Both the position numbers and the translations under genes were made by a program. From IMG/VR virus record IMGVR_UViG_3300047550_001767, positions 1-64,000 of that record: a stretch of DNA of 64,000 nt; one strand, written 5' to 3'. The DNA is from a virus. Numbering within the stretch: the stretch's first letter is position 1; the number at the start of each line of letters is the position of its first letter. The notes beneath the pieces are model-generated. The model ran no database searches. It worked only from the letters and a program-made list of their open reading frames with translations, and was not told the origin of the DNA. Of this stretch, positions 43,908 through 55,600 are shown one piece after another.

Positions 43908-43975
43908 TTTATACTCCTTGAAGGCGCTAATGCTCCTTGCGAGTATTTAGATTTAAAAAATGGAACGATTAAAAA

Positions 43976-44911
43976 TTATGCGCCTGTAACTGAACCAGCA
44001 AGTGTAATTGTACCCCAAGTGTTTGACAAATTAGTTGTCTCTGGAGCCTGTGCTGTTAGTGTAGTTGCAGAACCAGTTGATACAGAATATCCATCTGGAA
44101 CTTCGTCCCAAACTGTATATAGTGTTACTACTGAAGGTGAGGCGTTTGAATTTACTGCGCCTATTACACGAATAAATGTGCTTTGATATGCTGCTGGACC
44201 TGTACTTGCTGTTTGTGTAAATAGGGTAGTATTTGCAGTAGTCAATGCATAGAAACCTGAATTAGTTGAAATAGTTGGTGTTGATCCACCACCGCCTACT
44301 TTAGTTACACCATTGTAAGATACTGATGCAACTGTAATTGATCCTGATACAGGAGCACTCAATACTACTGTGCCTACGTTACTTGCTAGGTTGTTGAACA
44401 ATAAGTCTATGTTTACGCCTGCTGGGTGTGAACAAGTAATTTTTAATGAGCCACCTGCATTGAAGAAATAACGTGCGGCATCTGCGTTAGCAAATGTAGC
44501 AGTATGTGTAAATGTTAAAGCGGCACTCCACGCACCTGAACGTGTGGCAGTATTTGCTGTGGTGCTGCCTACTGTTTGTGCATTTAATCTATTTGTATAG
44601 ATAGTTTGTAAATTAGTTGGTACTGCCGATACGTATGTTATAAGGCCGCCAGAAACAGGTGCTGAAACAGAAGTTATGCTTGAACCTTGGTGTGTAGCGG
44701 CGTTTGAGGTTCTGTTTACTAGATTAGCCCATGTTGTTGCGCTCACAGTATCGCCCACTGCAACGTTTGCCAAAGCAGTTTGACCATAACCTGCATTGCC
44801 GCTGCCTGTAGCCCAAGTCGCATTTAATGTATTTGCTGTTGTTGAGGTAGGACCGCCTGTAAGATTGTTATAATCAGTTGCTTGGACTAATCCAAATTGT
44901 GCATAAGTCAT
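43976..44911 (-). CDS. Fibre-like virion protein, 311 aa
   Basis: A 311-aa protein of low-complexity composition, rich in Thr, Ser, Ala, Gly and Asn, typical of phage fibre or head-decoration proteins. The N-terminus is MTYAQFGLVQATDYNNLTGG, followed by beta-rich repeats with AN-TT-motifs and a Gly-Gly-Gly turn (KVGGGGSTPTIS). It has no cysteine cluster or enzyme motif, and no signal peptide. A GATAAATA site lies 28 nt upstream, so it is expected to be made late, in keeping with a structural role. Its neighbours are the other structural genes. Confidence 0.75.
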   Translation of the reverse strand: MTYAQFGLVQATDYNNLTGGPTSTTANTLNATWATGSGNAGYGQTALANVAVGDTVSATTWANLVNRTSNAATHQGSSITSVSAPVSGGLITYVSAVPTNLQTIYTNRLNAQTVGSTTANTATRSGAWSAALTFTHTATFANADAARYFFNAGGSLKITCSHPAGVNIDLLFNNLASNVGTVVLSAPVSGSITVASVSYNGVTKVGGGGSTPTISTNSGFYALTTANTTLFTQTASTGPAAYQSTFIRVIGAVNSNASPSVVTLYTVWDEVPDGYSVSTGSATTLTAQAPETTNLSNTWGTITLAGSVTGA

Positions 44912-44938
44912 GTTTTTAACCCTATATTACGTATACAG

Positions 44939-44946
44939 TATTTATC
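44939..44946 (-). promoter_or_regulatory. GATAAATA late-promoter-like site
   Basis: GATAAATA on the minus strand, in a 38-bp gap. It ends 28 nt upstream of the ATG at 44911. This spacing is normal for a phage late promoter, giving a leader of about 22 nt. Confidence 0.6.
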
Positions 44947-44949
44947 AAA

Positions 44950-45879
44950 TTATCTAATAATTACTATGGCCTCTAATAGACCCTCGCCCTCAGAGTTTTT
45001 ATTCTCAAGGGCTCTACCAATAGTATTAAAGGCAGTAGCCTCTCCCTCGTCTGCTCCACGTGCTAATCCGTCTCCTGCACTTACTAAACGCTGCCCCTTA
45101 AGTACCTTTCCTGTAACCTTTACTTTAACACGGCCTGACATAGCAACAGCGGGATGTGTTTTATCTGTACCTGCTCTAGCATTCATTAGATAGCCAGCAG
45201 AGTTAGAAATTACGCCAAATACATCTTCGGACAAATCATATCTGACTTTTCTAATTTCTTTTTGCCCGCCCAATTCAACTACGGTTCCAGGGTCTAATTC
45301 TGTGTCAGCAGCAAAGCGTTCAGCCAAGTCAGCATAAGTTGAATTTAAACGTGAACCGCCTGTTAATGTCCAATTTCCTGTAATAGTTCCTGGATTGCCT
45401 GAACTGCCTGTTGATATAACAGCAGTGTTTAAATTTCCTATGTTTGCTGTAGTAATATTAGCATTTCCAGATACACTTATGTTTATACAGGCTATATTAG
45501 AAGTAGTAATAGAGTTTGTGATAGTGGCATTGTTAGCAGTAAGATTACCTGTAACCGTAACTGCACCGAAAGTTGTTGTACCCTCACTACTTGTGCTTGC
45601 TAATTCTGACCAATTTGCTGCAACTGTTTCCCCATCACTTGGACATACATATAATGTATTATTATTTGTGTTGTACCATAATTGACCTCTTAGAGGATTT
45701 GGGGGAGGGGTACTATCAGCAAAATTTTCAGTTAAATGTGTGAAGTTAGTATCTAAAATTTGACCATAACCAGCATAGTTACGACCGGGTAATCCCAATG
45801 AAGTACTATCTGTATTAACTTGGCCATCAGGAATTGTTGTTAAAACAGTTCCGTCACTTTTTAAAATCGTATATGCCAT
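44950..45879 (-). CDS. Phage fibre-like structural protein, 309 aa
   Basis: A 309-aa structural protein. Residues about 35-85 (YAGYGQILDTNFTHLTENFADSTPPPNPLRGQLWYNT) match the N-terminal domain of fibre proteins of marine T4-like phages, which attaches to the virion. A Thr/Asn/Ala-rich repeat stalk follows. The C-terminal part, from YADLAERFAADTELDPGTVVELGG to the end, has the look of a peptidase-G2-like intramolecular chaperone or knob. Such proteins are usually homotrimeric. The late site GATAAATA lies 22 nt upstream. Its position between other structural genes supports a tail, neck or head fibre role. Confidence 0.82.
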   Translation of the reverse strand: MAYTILKSDGTVLTTIPDGQVNTDSTSLGLPGRNYAGYGQILDTNFTHLTENFADSTPPPNPLRGQLWYNTNNNTLYVCPSDGETVAANWSELASTSSEGTTTFGAVTVTGNLTANNATITNSITTSNIACINISVSGNANITTANIGNLNTAVISTGSSGNPGTITGNWTLTGGSRLNSTYADLAERFAADTELDPGTVVELGGQKEIRKVRYDLSEDVFGVISNSAGYLMNARAGTDKTHPAVAMSGRVKVKVTGKVLKGQRLVSAGDGLARGADEGEATAFNTIGRALENKNSEGEGLLEAIVIIR

Positions 45880-45900
45880 AGAATCATAACTCCGCTAATT

Positions 45901-45908
45901 TATTTATC
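45901..45908 (-). promoter_or_regulatory. GATAAATA late-promoter-like site
   Basis: GATAAATA on the minus strand in the 30-bp gap between the 45910-46524 gene and the fibre gene, 22 nt before the ATG at 45879, with GGAG as Shine-Dalgarno. Confidence 0.6.
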
Positions 45909-45909
45909 T

Positions 45910-46524
45910 TTAAAGTGTTATCTGATTTGTGAGGCTCTGTATTCTCACAGTATAATCTATCTGTATCTGACGGTTAAGTGACTTCTGTACGGGGTGGAAT
46001 ATAACATGCGTTAATAGTCTTGTAATTACATTTCCATCATTGTCAGTTCCGTAATTAGCAAGAAGTCCTAATTCATCAAAAATAAAACTTGAATCTGTTT
46101 CTGTACTGTTGTCAAATGCCATTTGACCCGGGGGTTCACCGTAATCTAGTAAACACTGCACTAAAATGTCTGTATACAATTTTCCACTAGTATGGTTTAC
46201 TGTCATTTTGTTACGTGTTGGATCAGTATTTGATACACTTGTATCATCTACAATTTTAGCATAAGTTTCATTATACAAAGCAGCGTTGGTGCCTGTAACG
46301 TTAGGAGGCAAGTATGTAATAATACCGGTCTCATCAACACTGGCGCCTCCATTACCAAAAGCCATTTGGTAGATTTCGCCAATACCACGGTTACTAAGCG
46401 TGTCTGCTAGGGCTTCGCTCATGTTTTCGTAATTGATAGCATTCTTTTTATCTACGAATACTTCTAATGTATTAGGATCGTAAATTTTTAAGAATCCATC
46501 AATTTTATATGATAATGTAATCAT
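45910..46524 (-). CDS. Conserved virion-associated protein, 204 aa
   Basis: A 204-aa protein of unknown exact function. The first 30 residues include DGFLKIYDPNTLEVFVDKKN, a motif repeated in the 54-aa gene just upstream. The middle has a metal-poor beta-rich segment with YLPPNVTGTNAALYNETY, and the C-terminal HVIFHPVQKSLNRQIQIDYT is strikingly compact. I recall similar proteins in marine phage structural regions. Its start overlaps the stop of the 54-aa gene as TAATG. It lies directly after the giant virion gene, so a baseplate or tail-accessory role is likely. Confidence 0.7.
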   Translation of the reverse strand: MITLSYKIDGFLKIYDPNTLEVFVDKKNAINYENMSEALADTLSNRGIGEIYQMAFGNGGASVDETGIITYLPPNVTGTNAALYNETYAKIVDDTSVSNTDPTRNKMTVNHTSGKLYTDILVQCLLDYGEPPGQMAFDNSTETDSSFIFDELGLLANYGTDNDGNVITRLLTHVIFHPVQKSLNRQIQIDYTVRIQSLTNQITL

Positions 46525-46688
46525 TAATCGTCAGCCCTCTTTTGTAACAACACTTCTTTAGTATTAGGATCAAAAATTTTTAAATGTGAAGATATATATA
46601 CCCCATTATTTTCATTGGGTTTTTTACTATTATCTGCGTCCTTTTTTTCTTCAGATTTAACTTCTTTTCCTATAAAATTATTTATCAT
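46524..46688 (-). CDS. Small protein sharing the LKIxDPNTxEV motif, 54 aa
   Basis: A 54-aa ORF exactly between the giant protein and the 204-aa gene. Its ATG (46688) follows the TAA of the giant gene with no gap, and its TAA overlaps the next ATG by one base. The N-terminal half is very Lys/Glu/Asn-rich (KSEEKKDADNSKKPNENN). The C-terminal half, SSHLKIFDPNTKEVLLQKR, parallels FLKIYDPNTLEVFVDKK of the next protein, indicating a shared domain or partial duplication. Perfect packing and shared motif support a real gene. The function is unknown. Confidence 0.7.
   Translation of the reverse strand: MINNFIGKEVKSEEKKDADNSKKPNENNGVYISSHLKIFDPNTKEVLLQKRADD
46679..46686 (-). promoter_or_regulatory. 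GATAAATA site overlapping the start of the 54-aa gene
   Basis: GATAAATA on the minus strand overlaps the ATG of the 54-aa gene, so it cannot drive that gene. It could initiate a transcript for the 204-aa gene about 150 nt further on. It may also be a chance match. Confidence 0.35.
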
Positions 46689-49600
46689 TTAGGTTACATC
46701 CATATTTAAGAAATCAGGGGCTATACCTGATGCTATTTGCAAAGGGTCGCCCTTAGTTGTATTATATACACCGGGAATTGGATTCCAAGTTTGATTATAG
46801 TAAGTATTACTCATTTTATTAGCAGTAAGTAATCCATATATCGTTGTATATTTAGGTATTATGCTATTTACAGGCGATCCTTGTGCTCCGCGCTGAACAT
46901 TTATAATATGGTTATTTAAGTCAACATTAATAATGTTCATATATTCGCCTTTTACATATAGTGTCTTGCCTTCTAGGATAATGATAGTCAATTCGTCGCC
47001 GGTCTCTATCCAACTTCCAGATTCAATACTGATGTAGGGTCCTATTCCAAAAACTTCTAATTTCAAGTAGTCTTGGTCAATATACCCTAGTCTTGCAGGA
47101 TTGTTATTGAAAACACGTACCTGTAATATATCAAAACGTTTTACCAACAAGCCAATACTATGATAACCTAATACAGCAGCAGGGGTAGTATTGTTTTGTG
47201 TTGTTGTGTCAACAAGTTTTGTTACATCATGTACAACTATATTAGTATCATACTCGCCCACAGTGTCGGCTAACCAAGTTCTAGTATCTGTATTTGCTCT
47301 GTAGACTTTACCTTGATTATCTTTATCAACTATATTAATATATGTTTGAGCGTTTGGAGTTGCGCTTGGCATCATGCTTGTAATTACAACTTCATCCGAA
47401 CTTGAAATTTCTGTTAATATACCAATTTGGTTACCTTCGTAAATCACTAAGTTATTTGAGTTGACACGTTTGCCGGCTACTGTTACCCACAATCTGTCAG
47501 TATTTGTTTGTTCCCATTGTGTAACACGGATATTAATTAATGCCTGACTTGATAGTGTTAATGCTGCTCCATCTAATGTTGCACTTATTGTAAACTCATT
47601 TGTAAATTCATTTATACCTTTAATATAATACTTTTGTCCTGCTATGACTTGTGGTACAGATGTTGGATCTCCCAATTCAATATTATCCTCAGTAAAGTAT
47701 ACTGGGGTACCTGCAACTAATCCATCTACCTCAGATACATTTAATGTCCATTGTTCTGTAAGTGCGTTATAACCTGATGAAGTTACATACATGTTTTCAA
47801 TTATGTAAGTGGTATCTATCCATACATAACCACCGCTTATATAAGTATCAATATATTGAATTGGCGCTGACGTATTGTAAGTTTGACCTGGGATATACTC
47901 GTATAATGCTATAGTTGTATTTGTTAATTTTTGAACTATAAATCTATCATTATTCAATTGAGTTGCCCCAACACATCCATCAATGCGTATTACATCATTG
48001 TTAACTAAATTATGATTTGTACTTGTAGTGACTACTACAGGGCTTGCAAGTGTATTAATGCTAGTAATGGCACTTGTTGTGTTATTTGTAAATGTATTTG
48101 TAAACAAATATTGTCTTTCAGTATCATTAAATGTTGTAACAGCAATATTATCTGTTATATTTGGTGATATTGAAACAAAAGTTATTTCTTGTCCAGCAAA
48201 GTTTATTCCGTATTGATCAGGGGTTAAACGTAATCCATTTATTTCTACAATAGCATTTTGTGGGTTATCTCCCCCAATAAAATTATCTAGTGTGTAGGGT
48301 CCCTGTGTTCCGTCACCATTAAATGTTTGAGTTTGTGGCAATGTATATCCATATTGCAACGGTTCTGTTTTGCCAAAAAATGAATAAGAAATATAATCAC
48401 CTGCAATATCGTAATCTTTTGCAAATACAATCTTAGCATTAATTTGATTATCTGCTAACATTGCTGCATAATCATTAGTAATAAAGATGGCTGTGCCTGA
48501 ACCGTTTGTCAAAACTACTACGTTGCCATATTGATCTTCAATTGTAAATTCAGTAGCACTTAAAATTTCATGTATATAATAAGTTTCTCCATGAGTTATA
48601 CCACCAAAAATAGTATTTGAGAAAACAATTGGTTGATCAACAATTAGTCCTGATGTTGAGAACGTTACTATACTATTATTTGAACTCTTAGTGCTAATGA
48701 CATAATTAGTTAAACCAGAATTTAGTTTGATGCCATTACAGAAAACTGCAGGTTCAGTATAGAATTGTCCTGAAGTTTTTTGTATTACTACAATCATAGA
48801 CCCTGTATCAGTGCTTAAGTCAAATGTTGGACCTGCTACACCCGAAATTAATGTGTCGCTAATAGTAATAGCTTTTCTGACTTCATTAATTGATTTGACA
48901 TAATAAGGTACATTTGCTACGACTCCGCCAAATACTGCTCCCACAAATGTAATTTCATCGTTAACTGTAAACTGAGAAATGTCTGTGCAAATTATATAGT
49001 CATTACCGCTGTCTGTTTCGGTCGCCTCAACGCTTATTGGATAAGAGTCAGGTTGAACAATACCGTTACCATTAAAATCAAGTCTTGTATAGTTGCAATC
49101 AAGTGCTATTTCACTAAACCCTGTAACTTCATTTAGTTCAATAGGATCTTCGTCAGTGCTTGATTTTACAAGTTGATCACCATTGCCAACTTGATATACG
49201 TCAATTCTTAATTGTTCTCCTGCTAAAAGAATATCATTCAGAGTTACAGTTTTATTTACCCAGTCTACTGTATAATCAAGTGTGTCGTATAGGCTTATGC
49301 CTACTCCATCTGTAACTTTAAATACGCTAATATATGCAGGGGTTTGTACAATATTCGCAAAAGTATACTCATTTTCTGTGTTTAGATCATAAATCGTTGA
49401 AACAACATCATAACCTACATGCGCATACTCTACAGCAGGCCAATTAGTACCTGCTCTAGTGTTTACTATTATTGTCACATTATCATCAACATTGCCTGGA
49501 ACCATTTCTTCTGGACCATAACCTGCTTGGAAAGGATCTCCTACTACAGTATATTTTGGTTGAGGGCCTGTAAATATTTGAGTATTATCCCAAGTAATTG

Positions 49601-52600
49601 TAGGTGCTGTTATATTTGTAGTTTGTAATACTGTGTTATTATTACCAACTATAGTCCATTCTCCCTTTTCAGAGACATATGAAATACCATTTAATGTTTC
49701 TGTAGTACCTGTAGTTTTTTGTACGAATGTGTTACCGTCTGTGCTGACTAATAATAGTCCATTCTCGCCTACAGCAACTAATGTATTATCAGCAAATAGT
49801 ATATCATTTAATCTACCTGAAGTAGGAGTATTGACTTGAATCCAATTTATTCCATCTGTAGATTTAGCAATTATATTAAAGTTGCCTACCACATAAATGT
49901 TATTAAAGCCGCTAGTTGCTGCGTACCAAGAGTACACTATACCAGAAGGTGTGGTGTTTTCCCAATTTAAACCATCTTCGCTAATTAAAATTAATCCTGC
50001 TGCGCCGTTTTTTCCAACTGTAATATATCCATCAAAGTCGGCACTGGTTACATATTGTACGTCAAAAAGTTCTTGAGTACTTGCTAGTACACCTCTTTCA
50101 AACCACAACGTACCATTAGCACTAGTGACAACTTTATTTCCTGCGGCTACATAAAGATTGTTATGATATACAACAGAATTTAATTCTAAACCGCTTGCTA
50201 TTAAACGAACCTTATCAAACTCAATACTGTTTGCAGGAGTACCTAATGGTACTATGTAACCATTAGTGTTCCAGTTAACCTGATCTGAACTAATAAGTAT
50301 TGGGGTAGGTTTATTTGTTGATGTTACAACATATAGATTCTGTACTTTTATAATGTCAGTAAAGTCTAAAGTTTGATTTGCAAGCACAGAAATTGCCCAG
50401 TCATCTGTAACTTCAAGGTCTGCAACCATACCTGAATATGCAGGGGTGTTTATAGGACCAATATAATTTGTACCGTTGAATACTACCTTAGGAATGTTTA
50501 TGTGTGTAATATCGAACGGTCTATCAACAAGTTGTGTATCTAACGCAAATTGTTGATCAGGTTCAAACTTATTTCCTTTATAAGTTGCATTTGGATAAGT
50601 CAAACCTGTAAATAATTGAGGCAAGTCTAATCCTGGCATATTCACAGTAGGTCTATACCATCCTACTGCTCTATCTAGTGCGTTTAACTTACGATTTCCA
50701 CTGTTTAATTCTTCCCATTTACCAAACATAAACTCACTGTCATTGTTTGATACTATACACATCCATACACGATTATTGTATTTGACGATGCTAGGATTAA
50801 AGTAGAAGGGTTCAGATAGTAAAGCAAAACTACCCGCTTTAGCAACTACAGGTCCTTCACCTGGCAAATATGAACCTGATACGGGAATGGTCACTGAAGA
50901 AATAGATATAACGCTACCTCCAGGATTATCACTTACACGTATTGTATTACCAGATTTATAAACAATATAATACTTTGATCCTTCTTCTATAGTGAATCCA
51001 CTGTCATTTAATTCTGTGAATACTATTGCGTCATTAATATCTAAATTCGTTGCGTCATACAAATTAATATCGTTTGTAGAAGATACAACGTTAGCGATTG
51101 TTGTTTGAGTAATACCCTCGTAAGGTAGTGTTAAGCCGCTTACCGGTATAGTTAATAGTGGATCACTATATAATTTAAATGTATTTTCTCCATCAACCTT
51201 AACAAAGTAATTAGAAGTTAAACCAATTGGCGTTCCACTTGCAATTACTTTTGTTATAATTCCATTTGATTCTTCAGGTAATGACCAACTATAAGTCCCT
51301 GATACTAATGCATTAATTCTTGAGACTGTCAATATTAAATCATTGTCTGGTGTGAGTCCACCTAACGCAGTGCCTGGAATAGTTATAGTATTATTTTGAG
51401 TAAATCCTAAACCGCCGTCATTTATTATTACATTATAACCACCTAGTACATAACCAACGTCAAATGTAGGACTTTGAATAATTTCTTGATTTAATTTAAC
51501 TGTGCTAATATCATCAGTAAGTACTACAGTTGCTTGACCGTTACCTGTTTGTGGGCTTGATGTGCAAGTAAAATCTATTTTAAAGGCTGTACCATCTAGA
51601 ACGCTGCTCATTGTTGATGAAACCTCAGCGTAAATGATGTCATTTTGTGCTACAGTTACATTAGTGCCGGCTACAACACTCCAAAATAGATTACTTGTAG
51701 TATTAGTGTCATTAATAATGTAGTAATTTCCTGCTACAACTGAAGCAGTTGTGCCAACACCGCCGCCATATAATACATATGTGGCACCCAAAGACTGCCA
51801 AGTTGCTTCGTCAGTCGTTCCTAAATTTTTAATTTCGTACTGGTCGCCGTCTATTAATGTGCCAACTGGTAAGTAAACTTTTGCTGAATTGCTACCTGTG
51901 CCCAACATATTACCGTTGCCGATAGTTGTGACTGTAGCCCCCTCCATTAAGACTTCACTTACTGTAAATGTAGTGCTGTTAATAATATATCTTACATAGT
52001 ATGTAAAGTTAGGTACTAGATTTCCAAACACTACTGCGCCCGAAAATTTAATTGGCATACCTTCATATATCATATCAGTAGTATAATCGTCTGCCAAAGT
52101 AAGTACACCTGATTGACTTTCAGCATCAGTGGTCGTTACAGGTACAAAGTAAATTTTGTTGACAGTATATGTACCTACTCCACCTGATCCAGTTCCATAA
52201 CTTACGATGTAAGTATTTTCTTCAACTCCTGTTCCTGTAATTAAACTGCCCGGATATAGTGTGGGTGTTCCGCCAGTAATACTGGTTACATTCATTTCAT
52301 CCCCAGTAAAAGTTGCTTCAAAACTTGTAGTTTCAGCAGTTGTAGTTTTAATATAAACTTGAATTTTACTTACATCATATGCGTAATATGTTTTACCTGT
52401 CTGTAAAGTAGAAATATTTGCATCTACAGTAAATGGGAAATTAGTATACATGCCCTTTATGCTTTCTACAGAAATTATATTAGTTGACGCAAGGGCTGCA
52501 TTAATGTTAGTTTGAATTAAATTACCGTATACCAAGTTGGCTCCAGTAATATTAGCAAAGTTTTGACTAGTTGGGTAGAAAGTTAATTGTTGTCCGTTTA

Positions 52601-55600
52601 CTTGTCCTGGACTTACAGGTAGAGATAAAGTTACTGTACCATTAAATGATGAATTGGTTAAAGTTTTTGCTGTAGTTTGACTTGTAATATAGCAATAATT
52701 ACCTGATGATTCTGTTACAACTCCAGTTGTAAATACAGGTCCGCCCTTTGTTTCACTTATTGTAATTTCATTAACACCTATAGTTAAAATATAATAAATT
52801 TTTTGCTTTTCTATATTTCCAAATGTATTACTTGATGAACCATTAATAGATATGCTATCAAACACAATAGGATCATCTATTGCCAAACCATTAGTGTTTT
52901 GTACAAACAGTTGGTTAGCAAGATTAGTAGATGTAACTATTACAGTAATAGGAGTGTCATTTTCACTTACACTAAATGATTCTGATCCTAACAATGATAA
53001 GACATAATAAACTCTTCCGTCCTCAAGGCCGCCGCCTAATGTACCACTAAATGTAACTGGTAATTTTTGATACATTCCAGTAGTACCAGCAGAACTTATT
53101 TCAGTAAGAGGTATGGTAACAGTATTGTTAGATGCACTAGTGCCTGTAATTTCTCTTATACCATTATATTCAGTAGTAATTATAGCCGTATCCGTTACTT
53201 TTGCTGTGTAGCAAGTTAGTGATACATTAGCATTTGGAGCTAATACTTTTGTTGGGCCTAATTCTGTTTCACTAATTTTGAATGAATTTAAATCATCTAT
53301 TTCACTTACATAATAAGTAACTCCTGCAGTAATATTTGTTCCTACATTTCCAGTAAACTTAACTGGCATACCTATTGTAAATCCTACAGTAGATCCTGAA
53401 GGGTATAAGTCATCAATTGATGAAGTATAAGATAACGTTATATTATTGTTTGCACCTATTGAATTTCCTGTACGTTCAAATGACGACCAATCTAATTGTC
53501 TGTCATTTGACACATTAAATATTGGGAATACAGTACCTTCAGCACTAGCCTGCAATATGTTAATATCAGGTTGTACGGAGGCTAAACTTAAACTAGTGCT
53601 TGATGAGTTTAAGTAATACCCTACAAATTCACTACCGTAAAATGTATTTGGAGTCCAATCTGTAATTTGACTAGTGTATGAAGTTCTGTCAAAACGTATA
53701 GTTATATTATTTTCTCTGACAGGACTTGATGAAGTTATTGGAATTGCTCTTGCTCCAATATCAAATTTTTGTGTGCCTGACCCCTGAGATAGTAATTTTA
53801 CACGATTTGTATCGTTGATACTATCACTATAACTATTATACAAAGCTAAAATAGTTGTTGGGTTAGAATCTAAAACATTGATGTAGTAATATTCTTTGTT
53901 TGACAACCCGCCAATGTTAATATTGCCTTCTATGTATCTTACCAAATCGCCAGTGGCTAATACAGGAGCATAAATTTCAATAGTGTTAGTTAAAATGTTT
54001 ACATTGCTGCTATTAAATTCAAAACTATCGCTAGGATCAATTACAATTTCTGGGGTAATGGCGTAGCCTTGTCCTGGATCTATAATATTAATACCAATAA
54101 CACTTCCTGCACTCATTTCTGCTTCTAGTACCGCTTCAACTTTTGGCGCAGGATATTGTCCTAAATCTATTTGCGCTAAAACTCTAGGAGGATTTGCGTA
54201 ATTTCTTCCGGTTTCTAGCAATACAACACCCGGTAAATTTATAAAAATTTGTGCTCCGGGTAAGTGATTTGTGACTACAGTTTGGTTTACGCCTCTTGTT
54301 AGTCCAGTTATATAACCACTTAAACGATCTACTGATGCATAACTTATATTTTCTTCGCCTATAGTAATAGTGCCGTTGGCTGGGAAACTCTCAATGTTGC
54401 TTACAAAAATTACTTCACTTATAGTAGTGACGTAAGTTTTAATTGTAGAGATAGGATAATTATCTTGTCCTGCTAGTGATAGTCCATAGTTATTATACCA
54501 TTCGCTATATTCCTGTTCTTGCCATACAGGGCTATCTGGCAAAAACTCATAATCATTATTAACTTGTTGATAGACTAATTGAGGGCTTACAAATTTATTT
54601 ATAGTGCTATCCCAAACAGCAGGCAAGTCAAAGTCTGTTAATGTTCCTGGATAGACGTTTGTTCCTGTATAATCAAATAAAAATTCTTTTACGACGACAT
54701 GGTAAGGTTTAGTTTCGTTTACATAACCTTCTAAAAACTGCTCATTGTCGCTAACAAAGTTTTCAAGTTCTTTTAACTCACGTACTTTATGAGATACATC
54801 TACTAAAGAAGTTTTATTTAACCAAGGCAAATAATTTTGATTTTCAACAGTTTCTTCCTGAATGTACTCAAATAATAAGATTAAACTTTTATTTCTAAAA
54901 ATTAACAATTCGTTTGTATAAATTTGTTCATTAAGGGCTCGCATTATCCAGCGTGTTTCTTCGCTTGGATATATATCATAACTGTCTGTGTCGTAGAATG
55001 TACCACCAAATCCGTAACCTGCAGCCTGATAGTCGAACAAATCACTATTAAACTGTATGGTTCCGTTTTCTACACCGATTCTTACCCATGATCCTATAAC
55101 GCCTGTATAAGGTTCCCAATAATTTACATCGGTAGGGAAAACATTAGGTGGAACATCTTTTAATGAGATATAATTGGTATAATTATATGTTACAACCTTT
55201 TTAGCCAAATACGAACTTCTTGATAGATAATTGCCTTGATAATTTTCAATACTGTCATAACGATAGGTTTCTGTAGAACCCTTGTTGTTCATAGCAACGT
55301 TAACTATAGTGCCGTTGGCTACGTTTAGGGTAGATAAATCGGCATAAATTTGTACCTGTAACACTGGTTTAGTGCTATCGTCATAGCCAGGAGCCCACCA
55401 GTTTACATACTTCCAATAATTAGTTGTATTATAATAAGTTCCTTCTTTATTCAAATAATTGAAAGTTCGCATTTCAGCGATAGGATAAATTTTCATTATA
55501 CTATTAGCATACTGCAAATAATTTTGCATTGCTTTAAATCTATTATAGAAGAAACTTTGTCTTGGACGTGCTAATATTCCTGATTGTACTGCTTTAGGTA

